Shown: positions 16,452 through 25,924 of the stretch, piece by piece
Numbering within the stretch: position 1 is the first letter of the stretch
How the letters are laid out: each line of letters starts with the position of its first letter
Assembly: GCA_947455215.1 (NCBI GenBank)
Contig: CANGNA010000013.1
Location: forward strand, 16,069-80,068
Length of the DNA stretch: 64,000 nucleotides
Source of the DNA: Chitinophagaceae bacterium
GTDB taxonomy: Bacteria > Bacteroidota > Bacteroidia > Chitinophagales > Chitinophagaceae
Direction: 5' to 3'
Notes under the pieces: model-generated
Databases searched by the model: none
Seen by the model: only the letters and a program-made list of their open reading frames with translations
What the model was told of the DNA's origin: nothing
Program-made: the position numbers and the translations under genes

Positions 16452-19400
16452 ATGAAGAAGATATCTGCGCTTATAGCAACATTCATTTTATTGCAGGTAA
16501 CCAGCTGGGCACAGCCAGGCCATTTGGTGAAATTGTTTGGTGGTCCTGCGTATGCTGGAGTTACTCCTGTGGAATATGCACCGGATACTTTGGTGAAGTT
16601 CTCCAACGTGACGTGTTTCCATAAAGACACTGCCGGCAACTACTTTGTTGCCGACTTTGGCAGAACAGGGTTTGGCTACCGGATACGGAAGATAGAGGCG
16701 GCAACCCACCAGGTATATACAATAGCAGGTAACGGCGCATCGGGATATACGGGCGATGGTGGCCCGGCGGTATTGGCCGCATTAACTAATGTGACCACCA
16801 TGACCACAGATCATTCGGGCAATCTTTTAATTGTTGATAATGGCAACCTGAGAAAGATAAACCTGGCCACCAATATTATTACCACCCTGGCACCGGAGGG
16901 TTATTTCGGGATCAACGGACTGTATGTAGATGACTGGGACAATATATTTTATACATCTCAGTTTAGCATGTATAAACTGCCTGCCGGTGGCGGGCCGCGC
17001 ACGGTTGTGTTGAACACCTATGGCGTTAATGGTTTTTCCGGCGATGGTGGCCCGGCGGCGATGGCGCATATGGGCAAAGCAGGGGCTATAACCGGAGACG
17101 GGCATCATAATCTTTTTGTGATAGATAGCGGTAACCACAAAGTAAGAAAGATAGACGCTGCAGGCATAATAACAACTATAGCCGGCGATGGTACAGACTA
17201 CTATCATGGTGACGGTGGCCCCGCACTAAGTGCAGGGATGCGTTGGACAAGAGCAGGTGCGGGAATGCTGAAAACTGATACCGCAGGCAATGTATATGTA
17301 GCCTGCGAGACACCATTGTTCCCCTATGTAATAAGGAAGATAGATGCAGCCGGCAGGATAACAAAAGTGGCGTTTACGGTAACAGATTCGACCGGGTGGG
17401 TAACCAGCCCGGAAACCCCCGGTGGCTATTACGCTGTTGAGTTTCAATTGGCGAGCGATGGTTCGGTGCTGGTACACGACGCGTACAGCGTGTACAAACT
17501 CACCAATATGTGGGCAGGCATTACCGCGCTTGACATTCGCGATACCATAGTAACACCGCCCTGCACGATGCCTGTGATGAAAATGGCCATACATGGCACC
17601 ATAGCTGGTACACCGGCCCCCGGAGACTCTGCCAGGGTAGCTATATACTACAAAACAGACAGTGTGCACCAGGTAACACTGCCCTATGACAGGCATATTG
17701 ATGGCGTGACAGGCGACACCACCTATACCTTCGGCAGCACCGGCTACGTTATAGATTCGTTTGCGTATAACTGGCCGGGCATACATTATCCCTTTGTTAC
17801 ACTATCTGTGTTGGGAGGATATGAGGATGCTGAACGACTGCCCGCCATCAACGCGGTAAGCAGCTGTAATAACAGCTATAAGCTCATACAGGTAAGCAGA
17901 GTACAAGACACGATACTAACACCTCCTTGTGTATTTCCGGCAGTGATGAAAAGAACGCTTACCGGCACGATACAGTCGAGTTTTATGACAGTGCAGGATA
18001 CGCTGTACGTAAAATTTGATAATGACGACAGCACAATGACTGTCGCAAGATTGCCGATAGACATCAGCGATTATGAGATAAGGCCGCAAGACTGGCCAAC
18101 GGAGGTGGATAGTACCGACACATTCTATCATTATTCATACACTTACTATCATAATTATAACCCAAGGCCGCTAGACTATTCTAATCCATCTGTGGAGCTT
18201 AGCGGTCCTTATTACAGTGGTAATTTACAACTAAGGGTAAACTCCGGACTTGGCGACTATTACGGAGGAGAGTTGTGGGTGCCCCAGATGAACCCATGGA
18301 TCGTAAGCACAGATATTTTATGGGGTGCGCTGGCCGTGCCGGCATGCGATACATCTATTGTGCAGATGGATGCCATCATGCATCATTTGGCAGGGCCGTG
18401 TGCTAATCCGCTGCCCTTTAATGGCAGGATAAATATTAGTGGTACATTGCAGGGAGGTGCTGCACGATTGTCCACCATCCCGATACACGTGAACTTTGGT
18501 GACGGGTCGGACACGTTCATCCGCATCAATAATATCTGGACAGATGGTATGGGCAGGTTTAATTACAGTGTGCCGGAATTCCGCCACCTGTACCTAACTG
18601 CAGGTACTTATTTCCTGTATATAACATTAGACACAGCAGTGGCGGTGCTGGATTACAATAGCACAGCCTCGGCCGTTACACTAACAAATGACTGCTCATC
18701 AGCAAGTGGTACCTTCTTTATAGATGCTAACCACAACTGCGTGGCCGATGCCGGCGAGATAAGACTGGGCAGCTGGCCATTTATAGTAGTGAATAATACC
18801 ACCCACGATACTACCAACTATTGGTGCGACCAGTATGGCAACTACAACGTAGCGCTGTCTGGCACCGACAACTATACCATCATATCTACCCACCAGAACT
18901 ACTATGATGGTACCAGCGTGTACGATTCGCTGACACCAACATGCCCTGCCAGTGGGGTGTACCATGTTACAGCTGCTACAGGTACATCGTTCACCCAGAA
19001 TTTTGGCTTTGAATGCTCGGGTATTGGCGGTGCAGTAGACATGAACATATCCGGCTTTGGCTGGGGTTTTGTGCCGGGCGACACAGGCGTGATATCGATA
19101 TGGGGCAGTAATGAGTGGGGCTATATGTGCGACACCCTGGCATCGACAGTAACGCTGATCAAAGACAGCAGGCTGGCCTATGTGGGTATGTGGAATGGCC
19201 CGTCACCATCATCGGTAAGCGGTGATACGCTAACGTGGCATTTTTCTACAGCGGCAGGCCTGCTGGACTTTAGCGCCAATGTAAAGGTAGCATGCGCAAC
19301 CACGGCTAGTATGGGCGATACACTGCACAATATGCTGATGATAACGCCAACAGCATTGTCCGACCCTTACCTGGCCAATAACCAGTATAGCTGGAGCGAA

Positions 19401-20558
19401 CCGGTGCGCACATCGTGGGATCCTAACGAGAAGGAAGTATCGCCCAAAGGCTACGGAGCGGAAGGATATATAGAAAACGGCACAGCGCTGAGCTACATGG
19501 TGCATTTCCAGAACACCGGCACGGCACGTGCAAGGCATATAACAGTAGTAGATACACTAAGTGCATCGCTGGACCTGAGCACACTGCAGCTGACCAATGC
19601 CAGTGCACAGGTGCAGCTGATACAGGCCGGCAATAATGTGATACGGTTCCGCTTTACGGACATCAACCTGCCCGATAGCGCCAGTGATCCTGAAGGTAGC
19701 AAGGGTTATGTATCCTTCAACATACTGCCGAAGGATGACCTGGCAGCGGGCACACAGATAAAAAACCATGCAGGTATATACTTCGACTATAACCCGCCTG
19801 TATACACCAATGAGACCATCAACACGATAGAAGATGAACTGGCTCCGCTGGAAGGCCCTGCAACGGTATGTACCGGAGGCACGATAACACTTAGCGCCAA
19901 CATAGCCGGTGGTATATGGCACGCCGCCAACGGACACACATCTGTAACCGATGGTATAGTGACAGGTACAACAGAAGGGGTAGACACAGTGTACTATACT
20001 GTTTATGGTGATAAAGTAGCCTACATGGTGATAGAAGTAAACAACACTGCCGATGCAGGTAGCATTGCCGGTGTAGACACGGTATGCGAGGGATCGCAAC
20101 TGTTCCTGTCGGCCACTGTAAGCGGCGGTGCATGGAGCAGTACTAACACCGGCATCATATCAGTAAGCACATCGGGCATGGTTACGGCTGCAGCACCGGG
20201 TTCGGCGGCTGTACATTACATCGTATCGGGCACGTGTGGCACAGATACGGCCACCCATGGTATGTATGTGATACCTGTAGATGAATGTAACAGCACGGGT
20301 GTAGCAGGCATTAGCCATCCGCAGATAGCCATCTACCCCAACCCATCATCGGGTACGTTTGTAGTAGACATGCAGCAGCCGGTGAGCGATGCAACCATAA
20401 CTATTACCGATATATCGGGCAAGGTGTTGCTGGTAGTACATCCGCAGGCAGGTCAGCAGCAAGTGCAGGTATCGCTGGGCAACCTGGCCTCCGGCACGTA
20501 TATGATAAAGGTGGAAGCCGATGGCCGGCAGTACAGGGATAAGCTGGTGCTGTGGTAG
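16452..20558 (+). CDS. giant secreted NHL-repeat protein with T9SS sorting domain
   Basis: 1368 residues. Signal peptide MKKISALIATFILLQVTSWA. From about 25 to 350 come NHL-type propeller repeats, each with the pattern AGNGASGYTGDGGPA or FSGDGGPAAMAHM and a R-K-I-D/N strand. The middle holds several beta domains with DTILTPPC-type repeats, then SWDPNEKEVSP and the DUF11-like adhesion domain (FQNTGTARARHITVVDTL) at about 980-1120. Two Ig-like segments and a T9SS type A sorting domain (IAIYPNPSSGTFVV, ending KLVLW) follow. It should be exported by T9SS and attached to the surface. It stands between the two divergent phage late arms, flanked by 51-bp inverted repeats, with its own promoter and terminator. 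Confidence 0.9.
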   Translation: MKKISALIATFILLQVTSWAQPGHLVKLFGGPAYAGVTPVEYAPDTLVKFSNVTCFHKDTAGNYFVADFGRTGFGYRIRKIEAATHQVYTIAGNGASGYTGDGGPAVLAALTNVTTMTTDHSGNLLIVDNGNLRKINLATNIITTLAPEGYFGINGLYVDDWDNIFYTSQFSMYKLPAGGGPRTVVLNTYGVNGFSGDGGPAAMAHMGKAGAITGDGHHNLFVIDSGNHKVRKIDAAGIITTIAGDGTDYYHGDGGPALSAGMRWTRAGAGMLKTDTAGNVYVACETPLFPYVIRKIDAAGRITKVAFTVTDSTGWVTSPETPGGYYAVEFQLASDGSVLVHDAYSVYKLTNMWAGITALDIRDTIVTPPCTMPVMKMAIHGTIAGTPAPGDSARVAIYYKTDSVHQVTLPYDRHIDGVTGDTTYTFGSTGYVIDSFAYNWPGIHYPFVTLSVLGGYEDAERLPAINAVSSCNNSYKLIQVSRVQDTILTPPCVFPAVMKRTLTGTIQSSFMTVQDTLYVKFDNDDSTMTVARLPIDISDYEIRPQDWPTEVDSTDTFYHYSYTYYHNYNPRPLDYSNPSVELSGPYYSGNLQLRVNSGLGDYYGGELWVPQMNPWIVSTDILWGALAVPACDTSIVQMDAIMHHLAGPCANPLPFNGRINISGTLQGGAARLSTIPIHVNFGDGSDTFIRINNIWTDGMGRFNYSVPEFRHLYLTAGTYFLYITLDTAVAVLDYNSTASAVTLTNDCSSASGTFFIDANHNCVADAGEIRLGSWPFIVVNNTTHDTTNYWCDQYGNYNVALSGTDNYTIISTHQNYYDGTSVYDSLTPTCPASGVYHVTAATGTSFTQNFGFECSGIGGAVDMNISGFGWGFVPGDTGVISIWGSNEWGYMCDTLASTVTLIKDSRLAYVGMWNGPSPSSVSGDTLTWHFSTAAGLLDFSANVKVACATTASMGDTLHNMLMITPTALSDPYLANNQYSWSEPVRTSWDPNEKEVSPKGYGAEGYIENGTALSYMVHFQNTGTARARHITVVDTLSASLDLSTLQLTNASAQVQLIQAGNNVIRFRFTDINLPDSASDPEGSKGYVSFNILPKDDLAAGTQIKNHAGIYFDYNPPVYTNETINTIEDELAPLEGPATVCTGGTITLSANIAGGIWHAANGHTSVTDGIVTGTTEGVDTVYYTVYGDKVAYMVIEVNNTADAGSIAGVDTVCEGSQLFLSATVSGGAWSSTNTGIISVSTSGMVTAAAPGSAAVHYIVSGTCGTDTATHGMYVIPVDECNSTGVAGISHPQIAIYPNPSSGTFVVDMQQPVSDATITITDISGKVLLVVHPQAGQQQVQVSLGNLASGTYMIKVEADGRQYRDKLVLW

Positions 20559-20582
20559 GCAGCTGAAAAGAGAAATTTTTGC

Positions 20583-20609
20583 AAAAAGGAGGGCACTGCT
20601 CTCCTTTTT
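20583..20609 (+). terminator. rho-independent terminator after the NHL/T9SS gene
   Basis: Nine-bp stem AAAAAGGAG / CTCCTTTTT with loop ggcactgct and a following T run. It insulates the NHL gene from the rightward late promoter downstream. Confidence 0.85.
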
Positions 20610-20721
20610 TTTGTGCCAAAAACAAGTCAAAAATGGCCATTTTTTCGTACCAGCTTTTTTCGGCGGACAGAAAGATTTTTTTGCAAGTGTAAAAGCAACA
20701 TTGCAAAATAGTTGGCGGAAG

Positions 20722-20832
20722 ATATCCACAAAATGGCGTGGCATGATGCCCCCTATGCGGTGCATCATGCTACTAAAATCGTAGTATCATGCTTTTTCGA
20801 TTTGCCTGGTTTTGATATCCGTTTCATCTTTG
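20722..20832 (+). promoter_or_regulatory. rightward late promoter with three palindromic operators and a DnaA-box-like site
   Basis: In order toward the protease gene: ATATCCACA (20722-20730, one mismatch to the DnaA box), GCATGATGC (20741-20749), GCATCATGC (20762-20770), GTATCATGC (20784-20792), 32 bp, then -7 box CATCTTTG (20825-20832). A TTTG at 20801-20804 lies 20 bp before the box and may be the -33 element. Operator-to-box distance equals that of the leftward copy. Confidence 0.75.
20723..20773. repeat. inverted repeat, right copy (51 bp perfect core)
   Basis: Exact reverse complement of 16195-16245; see that entry. The two copies are about 4.5 kb apart. Confidence 0.95.
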
Positions 20833-20857
20833 TGCCACAAAACAACGATATCCTATC

Positions 20858-21844
20858 ATGACAGAGAAATTCAAGAAGATCGACAGACAATTCATCCTAT
20901 CAGACAGCTCGGTAAATGTATATGGTTTCCGCCTGCTCACCTCGGGCTACCAGCTGGATGCCTATGGCAAAAACCCTATAGGCTACTATATGCACCAACG
21001 CGAAAGCGGCATTGCACTGAAGTGGGACAATCTGCGTGTAGAAGGCGATACTATAGTAGGTACACCGGTCATAAACCTGAGCAATGCACGCGGCGAGCAA
21101 ACCTGCGCCGAGGTGGAGAACGGCTTTCTTAATGCAGCATCGGTAGGTCATATAGTAGTGCTGGAATACAGCACCGAGCCTGAGCTGATGTTGCCGGGGC
21201 AAACAGGCCCTACCATCACCAAATGGTATAACAAGGAATGTAGCCTGGTGGATATTCCCGGCAACAGCAATTCGCTCTCCACCTTATACGATGCACAGGA
21301 GAACCAGATCAACCTGGTAGATATAGGTGTAGCCATGCCAACGCTCGACCTGATGCCTAATGTATTGGGCGACATAAAGCAGGCGCTGCAACTGAATGCC
21401 GAAGATGACATGCCGGCGGTACTGACCACTATCCGCGACCTGCGGGCGAAGACAGAACTGCTGGCCGCGGAGCACACCACGCTGCAGCAAAGCAACACCC
21501 GGTTGCAGCAACAATTGGAAGGCTTGCAGCAGGCAACCGCCAGGACGGAGATCACACTAATGCTGGACCGTGCCATAGAAGACAAAAAGATAACCATAGC
21601 GCTGCGCAACAGGCTGGCAGCAGACTATGCAGATAATGCTTGTGCCCTGAAGGAACTGCTTGCTGCAATGCCCGCGTACCGGTCGGTAAGCGAAATGCTG
21701 CAACAGGCGCAAGACAATGCACAACTGCTGTGGACATGGGATGACTATGAACATAACGACCCCACAGGTAATAAACTGAAAGAGCTGCGCGCCAACGATC
21801 CGATCCGCTACAAAGCACTCTTCGACGCCAAATTCGCGGCCTAA
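20858..21844 (+). CDS. prohead protease with fused scaffold-like coiled coil
   Basis: 328 residues. The N-terminal 150 resemble HK97/Mu-I type prohead proteases: VYGFRLLTSGYQLDAY, NPIGYYMHQRE with the likely catalytic His, KWDNLRVEGDTIVGTPVINL, and EVENGFLNAASVGHIVVLE with the Ser. Residues about 180-235 are a coiled coil (LLAAEHTTLQQSNTRLQQQ), the expected scaffold portion that is cleaved during head maturation. A short basic C-terminus follows. It is the first gene of the rightward late arm, directly upstream of the capsid gene, as in Mu. Confidence 0.8.
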   Translation: MTEKFKKIDRQFILSDSSVNVYGFRLLTSGYQLDAYGKNPIGYYMHQRESGIALKWDNLRVEGDTIVGTPVINLSNARGEQTCAEVENGFLNAASVGHIVVLEYSTEPELMLPGQTGPTITKWYNKECSLVDIPGNSNSLSTLYDAQENQINLVDIGVAMPTLDLMPNVLGDIKQALQLNAEDDMPAVLTTIRDLRAKTELLAAEHTTLQQSNTRLQQQLEGLQQATARTEITLMLDRAIEDKKITIALRNRLAADYADNACALKELLAAMPAYRSVSEMLQQAQDNAQLLWTWDDYEHNDPTGNKLKELRANDPIRYKALFDAKFAA

Positions 21845-21921
21845 CAATACTGCTATATCCATAGCTTACGGGGGTAGCCGGCGGGTTTTTCTCCTTCCTT
21901 TCTTTGCTTGTTCATGTGGTT

Positions 21922-21940
21922 AAAAACGGCCCCCGTTTTT
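21922..21940 (+). terminator. hairpin upstream of the capsid gene
   Basis: Stem AAAAACGG / CCGTTTTT with a CCC loop in the 148-bp gap between protease and capsid genes. It could be a terminator/attenuator or a 5' stabilising hairpin for the capsid message; it lacks a long T run after the stem beyond the stem itself. Confidence 0.5.
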
Positions 21941-21992
21941 ACCGCCGTACCCTTCTTTTCCTTAAGTTTTTTCACCATAAACAATCATATAC

Positions 21993-22907
21993 ATGGCAAT
22001 TCAAAAAGAGATCTGGCAAGATCACGTAGAGGGCAACCTCTTTAAAAACAACGAATTCTTACTGGCATCAGTGGATGCAGGACAGTTCGTATTACAAGGT
22101 AAGGTAGTACACATACCGCAGGCAGGCGTGTTACCATCGGTGGTCAAGAACAGGTCGTCGCTGCCCGCAACGGTGGTAACCCGCACCGACTCCGACATCA
22201 CGTATTCGCTGGATGAGTACACCTCTGATCCTATACTGATACCGCATGCCGAGACGCTGGAGCTGAGCTACAACAAGCGCGAAAGTGTATTATCTGAACA
22301 CGAAGCATCACTGCGCCAGACAATAGCCGACAACATCCTGGTATCGTGGGCGCCCACAGTAGCCGGCAATATCATCCGCACCACCGGCGATGCCGTAACA
22401 GCCCACCTGGACAGCGCTACAGGCAACAGGAAGAAGCTGATGCCTAACGACCTGAAAGCAGCACAACTGATGCTGAACAAGCAGAACGTGCCTATGGAAG
22501 GCCGCCATGCGTTGCTGAGTGCAGATATGTTCCAGCAGCTTACAGATACACTGAGTGTAACTGAGTACAGGGACTTCAGTATGGCCTATAACATCAAGGA
22601 TGGTATACTGGGCAGGCTCTATGGTTTCAACATCATGATGCGTAGCGCGGTAGTGAGTTATACCAACGACACCACCCCTGCCATCAAGGCTTATGGTGCT
22701 GCTGCCGCCGCTGATGACAACGACGCGATACTGTGCTGGCAGAGCGATTGCCTGGAGCGCGCGGTAGGCGCGGTGAAGTTTTTCGAGCGCATAGACGACC
22801 CTACTTACTATGGCAATGTGTACAGCCTGAGTGTGCGTATGGGTGGCCGCAAGCGCCGTGCCGACAGTAAGGGCATAGTAGCCATAGTGCAAGGCGCGGC
22901 TGCATAG
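21993..22907 (+). CDS. major capsid protein (Mu gpT-like, HK97 fold)
   Basis: 304 residues, MAIQKEIWQDHVEGNLFKNN, then QAGVLPSVVKNRSSLPATVV and TYSLDEYTSDPILIPHAETLELSYNKRES, which resemble the E-loop/P-domain arrangement of Bacteroidota phage capsids. Other recognisable parts are VPMEGRHALLSADMFQQL and the final AVGAVKFFERIDDPTYYGNVYSLSVRMGGRKRR. Length fits Mu gpT (about 305). It follows the prohead protease, and a hairpin precedes it. No premature stop. Confidence 0.85.
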   Translation: MAIQKEIWQDHVEGNLFKNNEFLLASVDAGQFVLQGKVVHIPQAGVLPSVVKNRSSLPATVVTRTDSDITYSLDEYTSDPILIPHAETLELSYNKRESVLSEHEASLRQTIADNILVSWAPTVAGNIIRTTGDAVTAHLDSATGNRKKLMPNDLKAAQLMLNKQNVPMEGRHALLSADMFQQLTDTLSVTEYRDFSMAYNIKDGILGRLYGFNIMMRSAVVSYTNDTTPAIKAYGAAAAADDNDAILCWQSDCLERAVGAVKFFERIDDPTYYGNVYSLSVRMGGRKRRADSKGIVAIVQGAAA

Positions 22908-22953
22908 TATTGCCTCCCCTACCTTATCCTATCACTTTGAAAACAACAATACA

Positions 22954-23229
22954 ATGCTGGCAGAAATAAAAGCCTGGATATTGATAGCGGTGGCCGGTGT
23001 AATGGCAACCATATTAGGCTATATCATAAAAATGGTGACGGCACAGGTCATCCGCCGTCTCGACGACATAGTGCAGGAGCTGAAACAACTGACACATACC
23101 ACCACTATACAGAATGAGCAGATAAAGGGCCTGCAGGAGCAGGAAGCCATTACCCGCCGCCGCATCTATAAACTCGGCCTGCGCATACGCAATGTAGAGT
23201 TCAAAATACTGCAAAACGACAATCAATAA
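22954..23229 (+). CDS. small membrane-anchored coiled-coil protein (possible holin or lysis accessory)
   Basis: 91 residues: one N-terminal membrane helix (AWILIAVAGVMATILGYIIK, about 8-27) followed by a coiled coil (VQELKQLTHTTTIQNEQIKG) and a basic helix. Position two genes before the endolysin suggests a lysis role, but with a single helix and a long cytoplasmic or periplasmic coil it is not a typical holin. A spanin-like or structural role is also possible. Confidence 0.5.
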   Translation: MLAEIKAWILIAVAGVMATILGYIIKMVTAQVIRRLDDIVQELKQLTHTTTIQNEQIKGLQEQEAITRRRIYKLGLRIRNVEFKILQNDNQ

Positions 23230-23255
23230 ACGATCACCCTAAAAACAACATCAAC

Positions 23256-23690
23256 ATGTTCTGTTCAAAGATCAACACGAAGATCAGGCAATTGCTGCGC
23301 CAGTTCGACAGCCTGCTTGAAAACAATATCGACACCGCTCTGCAGATCACCACGCAGCTAAAGGCGCTCCTGTCCTCATCTGTAGCCGACCTGCTTACCG
23401 CAGTGATACCTGGCAACATCGATGATATCATCCGCAAGCAGCTTGTCTATTCGCTGGATAAAGCAATAGAAGCACTGGCAATAGCCAACACCTGTAAGGA
23501 CTTTAAAAACATCAACGACAAGCTGAAGTGCTTCGCCATGCAATTGTCGCTGAAGGAGCCGCACCTGCAGGATGCTATACTGCAAAAGCTGGCCAGTCTG
23601 CTGGCGGGAGAACTGGATGGTAAACGCCTGAAACAAAGCATCTACGACCTGTATACACAGGCCAAATACACCACCGCTAAAGACATCTAA
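23256..23690 (+). CDS. phage protein of unknown function
   Basis: 144 residues, almost wholly helical (MFCSKINTKIRQLLRQFDSL, LLTAVIPGNIDDIIRKQL, LDKAIEALAIANTCKDFKNI). No signal or membrane segment. It stops 4 bp before the endolysin gene, so the two are co-transcribed and probably translationally linked. I do not recognise the family; helical phage proteins of this size next to lysis genes are common in Bacteroidota Mu-like prophages. Confidence 0.6.
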   Translation: MFCSKINTKIRQLLRQFDSLLENNIDTALQITTQLKALLSSSVADLLTAVIPGNIDDIIRKQLVYSLDKAIEALAIANTCKDFKNINDKLKCFAMQLSLKEPHLQDAILQKLASLLAGELDGKRLKQSIYDLYTQAKYTTAKDI

Positions 23691-23694
23691 ACAC

Positions 23695-24213
23695 ATGGCT
23701 ATACAAGAAACGACACCGCTAAGGCTGCGGGCGCTGGAGGTTGCCATTACACAACTGGGCCAGCAGGAAGAGCCTGCAGGTAGCAATCGTGGCCCCATGG
23801 TAGATAAGTACCTGCGATCGGCAGGGCTAAACCCCGGGTATGCCTGGTGCCAGGCATTTGTATACTGGTGTTATGCTACTGCCGCAGCGGCCACAGGCAC
23901 AAAATGCCCGGTGATAAGAACGGCAGGCGTACGGGATTGCTGGAACAAAACCCCGCTATCGCAGCGGTTGTCACGTAAAGAAGCCGTCAGAGATACCACG
24001 ACCATCAAACCGGGCTACCAGTTCATTATGCTGTTTGCCGGCGGCCTCGGCCATACAGGCATAGTGGAGCGTGTAGAAGGCACTTATATCCATACCATAG
24101 AAGGCAACAGCAATAACACCGGAAGCCGGGAAGGTACCGCCGTTGTGCGCCGTATTAGAACAATAACAGATCCGGCATTGCAGGGGTTCATTATGTACGA
24201 TAGCGGGCTGTAA
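23695..24213 (+). CDS. endolysin-like CHAP/NlpC-P60 peptidase (TIGR02594-type)
   Basis: 172 residues. Catalytic features of CHAP-type cysteine peptidases are visible: the Cys in GYAWCQAFVYWCY near 60, the His in GGLGHTGIVE near 120, and an acid/Asn in HTIEGNSNN near 140. These enzymes cut peptidoglycan stem peptides or crossbridges and would release particles by lysis. No signal peptide, so export would need a holin. Its position between capsid and sheath genes is typical of Bacteroidota Mu-like elements. Confidence 0.75.
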   Translation: MAIQETTPLRLRALEVAITQLGQQEEPAGSNRGPMVDKYLRSAGLNPGYAWCQAFVYWCYATAAAATGTKCPVIRTAGVRDCWNKTPLSQRLSRKEAVRDTTTIKPGYQFIMLFAGGLGHTGIVERVEGTYIHTIEGNSNNTGSREGTAVVRRIRTITDPALQGFIMYDSGL

Positions 24214-24254
24214 CCGCAATAATTTTTGATCACAACAAAACAAAAACAAGAACA

Positions 24255-25439
24255 ATGGGTTCAGTAAATATAACATTGACCAATGGCGCACTGGGGGCCA
24301 CGCTGCAAACCAGCGATGGGGTAGCAGGGCTGGTGGTTACAGGTACTAACGTATCCGGCGGGCTACAGAATGGTATACCCGTACTACTGACAGGGCTGGC
24401 GAGTCTTGCAGAGCATGGTGTGGACGCATCGAACAATGCATTCGTATACAAGCAGGTGCAGGAATTTTATACCGAAGCAGGAGAAGGTGCGGAGCTATAC
24501 CTGATGATGGCCAAGCCGGAGCTGAATGTAGCTGCACTATCAGAATTTACCACAGAGACTGGCGTAGTGAAATTACTCAACTATGCACAAGGCAGAATAA
24601 AGCTACTGGGCGTAGTGACCAATGATGAAGCTGTGGCCACAGCAACAGGCAGCCCTATAGACAACAGCCATGGAATAAACGACGATGTGTATACGGCGAT
24701 CACCAATATGCAAACAGTAGCCGATGCTTACTTCGCAACACACAGCCCGTTTCGCGCCATAATAGGCGGCACATCTTACAACAATGATGCAGGTACCCTG
24801 ACCAATGTGAGCACCGGCGCTGTGTGCAACAGCACTGCAGTCCTTATCGGCGACACGGTAACCGGCAATGGCGCATGTGTGGGTCTGATGCTGGGCCGCC
24901 TTTCCGTAATACCTACTATGCGAAAGGTGAGCAGGGTGCGAACAGGCCCTATGAAAAATACCGCCGCATGGATAGGCAGCGCAGCCGTAGGCGCTTCTGG
25001 CGGCGAAATTGCAGCTATAGCGCGCAGGGGTTACATTACCTGGTGCACCTACCCCAATGTGTCCGGCTTCTTCTTCTCCGGCGATGATACCTGCAGCAGT
25101 ACTACCGATGATTATCATTTCTTGTCTCGCGGCAGGGTGATAGACAAAGCGCACATACTGGCGTATACCACCTTTGTGCAGGAGGTAGATGACGAAGTGC
25201 CTGTAAATGCCGATGGCACGCTCGATGCCGGCTTCTGCAAATGGCTGAGCCAGCAGATAGTGAACCAGGTGAACAATGCTATGACCATCAACAAGGAGAT
25301 AAGCAGTGTGAGCTGCTTTATAGATCCGGCACAGAATATACTCAGCACAAACAAGCTGCGCGTGATACTGCGTATAGTACCTGTGGGTTACGCAACCGAT
25401 ATAGAGATCAGCCTTGGCTTCACTAACCCGGCATTATAA
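24255..25439 (+). CDS. contractile tail sheath protein (DUF2586-type)
   Basis: 394 residues. MGSVNITLTNGALGATLQTS at the start, a middle domain with AYFATHSPFRAIIGGTSYNN and MLGRLSVIPTMRKVSRVRTG, and a C-terminal part (DKAHILAYTTFVQEVDDEVPV, LSQQIVNQVNNAM, LRVILRIVPVGYATDIEISLGF) correspond to sheath domains: a variable outer domain and a conserved C-terminal mesh-forming domain. It is followed by the tube gene. Presence of sheath plus tube shows a myovirus-type contractile tail. Confidence 0.85.
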   Translation: MGSVNITLTNGALGATLQTSDGVAGLVVTGTNVSGGLQNGIPVLLTGLASLAEHGVDASNNAFVYKQVQEFYTEAGEGAELYLMMAKPELNVAALSEFTTETGVVKLLNYAQGRIKLLGVVTNDEAVATATGSPIDNSHGINDDVYTAITNMQTVADAYFATHSPFRAIIGGTSYNNDAGTLTNVSTGAVCNSTAVLIGDTVTGNGACVGLMLGRLSVIPTMRKVSRVRTGPMKNTAAWIGSAAVGASGGEIAAIARRGYITWCTYPNVSGFFFSGDDTCSSTTDDYHFLSRGRVIDKAHILAYTTFVQEVDDEVPVNADGTLDAGFCKWLSQQIVNQVNNAMTINKEISSVSCFIDPAQNILSTNKLRVILRIVPVGYATDIEISLGFTNPAL

Positions 25440-25473
25440 ATTCTAAACAATACCAAACCATAAAACGATCAAC

Positions 25474-25899
25474 ATGGCAGGAATAACATTTTTCGACAGT
25501 AAAGAATGCGAATGGGCAGATATGTCTATCCTCTTCGCAGGCACGCCGCTGGTAAAGGTGCGCGGCCTTAAATACAAGGCCTCTAAGAGCAAACAACACC
25601 TGCATGGTGCAGGCGACGAGCCGATAAGCATACAAAGCGGCAACCGCACATACGAAGGGCAGATAAAAGTACTGAAAGGTGCCCTGGACAATATGAATGA
25701 TGCGGCCCAGGCAGCCGGTGGCAACGATATCTTGGATATGGACTTCGACATAGTAGTTACCTATAAGCCTGCTCCGGGCCGCCCGCTACAAACAGACACA
25801 CTATTGGGTGTGCAGGTGAAAGATTTCGAAAAAGGCTGGGAACAGGGCGCCAAGAACATGGATATCACACTGCCCATCATTTTTATGAGCCTTAAGTAA
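25474..25899 (+). CDS. tail tube protein (Mu gpM-like)
   Basis: 141 residues, MAGITFFDSKECEWADMSIL, then KVRGLKYKASKSKQHLHGAG and a beta-rich remainder ending LPIIFMSLK. Size, position directly after the sheath and the pattern of strands with one central helix (ALDNMNDAAQAAGG) match Mu-type tube proteins. These stack as hexamers within the sheath. Gap to the sheath stop is 34 bp. Confidence 0.75.
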   Translation: MAGITFFDSKECEWADMSILFAGTPLVKVRGLKYKASKSKQHLHGAGDEPISIQSGNRTYEGQIKVLKGALDNMNDAAQAAGGNDILDMDFDIVVTYKPAPGRPLQTDTLLGVQVKDFEKGWEQGAKNMDITLPIIFMSLK

Positions 25900-25924
25900 A
25901 ACAACAACAATAAACTAAAGCAAC

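Noticed and set aside
18369-18389. Additional GCATNATGC-type site inside the NHL gene (catcatgcatcat)
   Set aside because: Lies within coding sequence, lacks the triplet spacing and a nearby -7 box.
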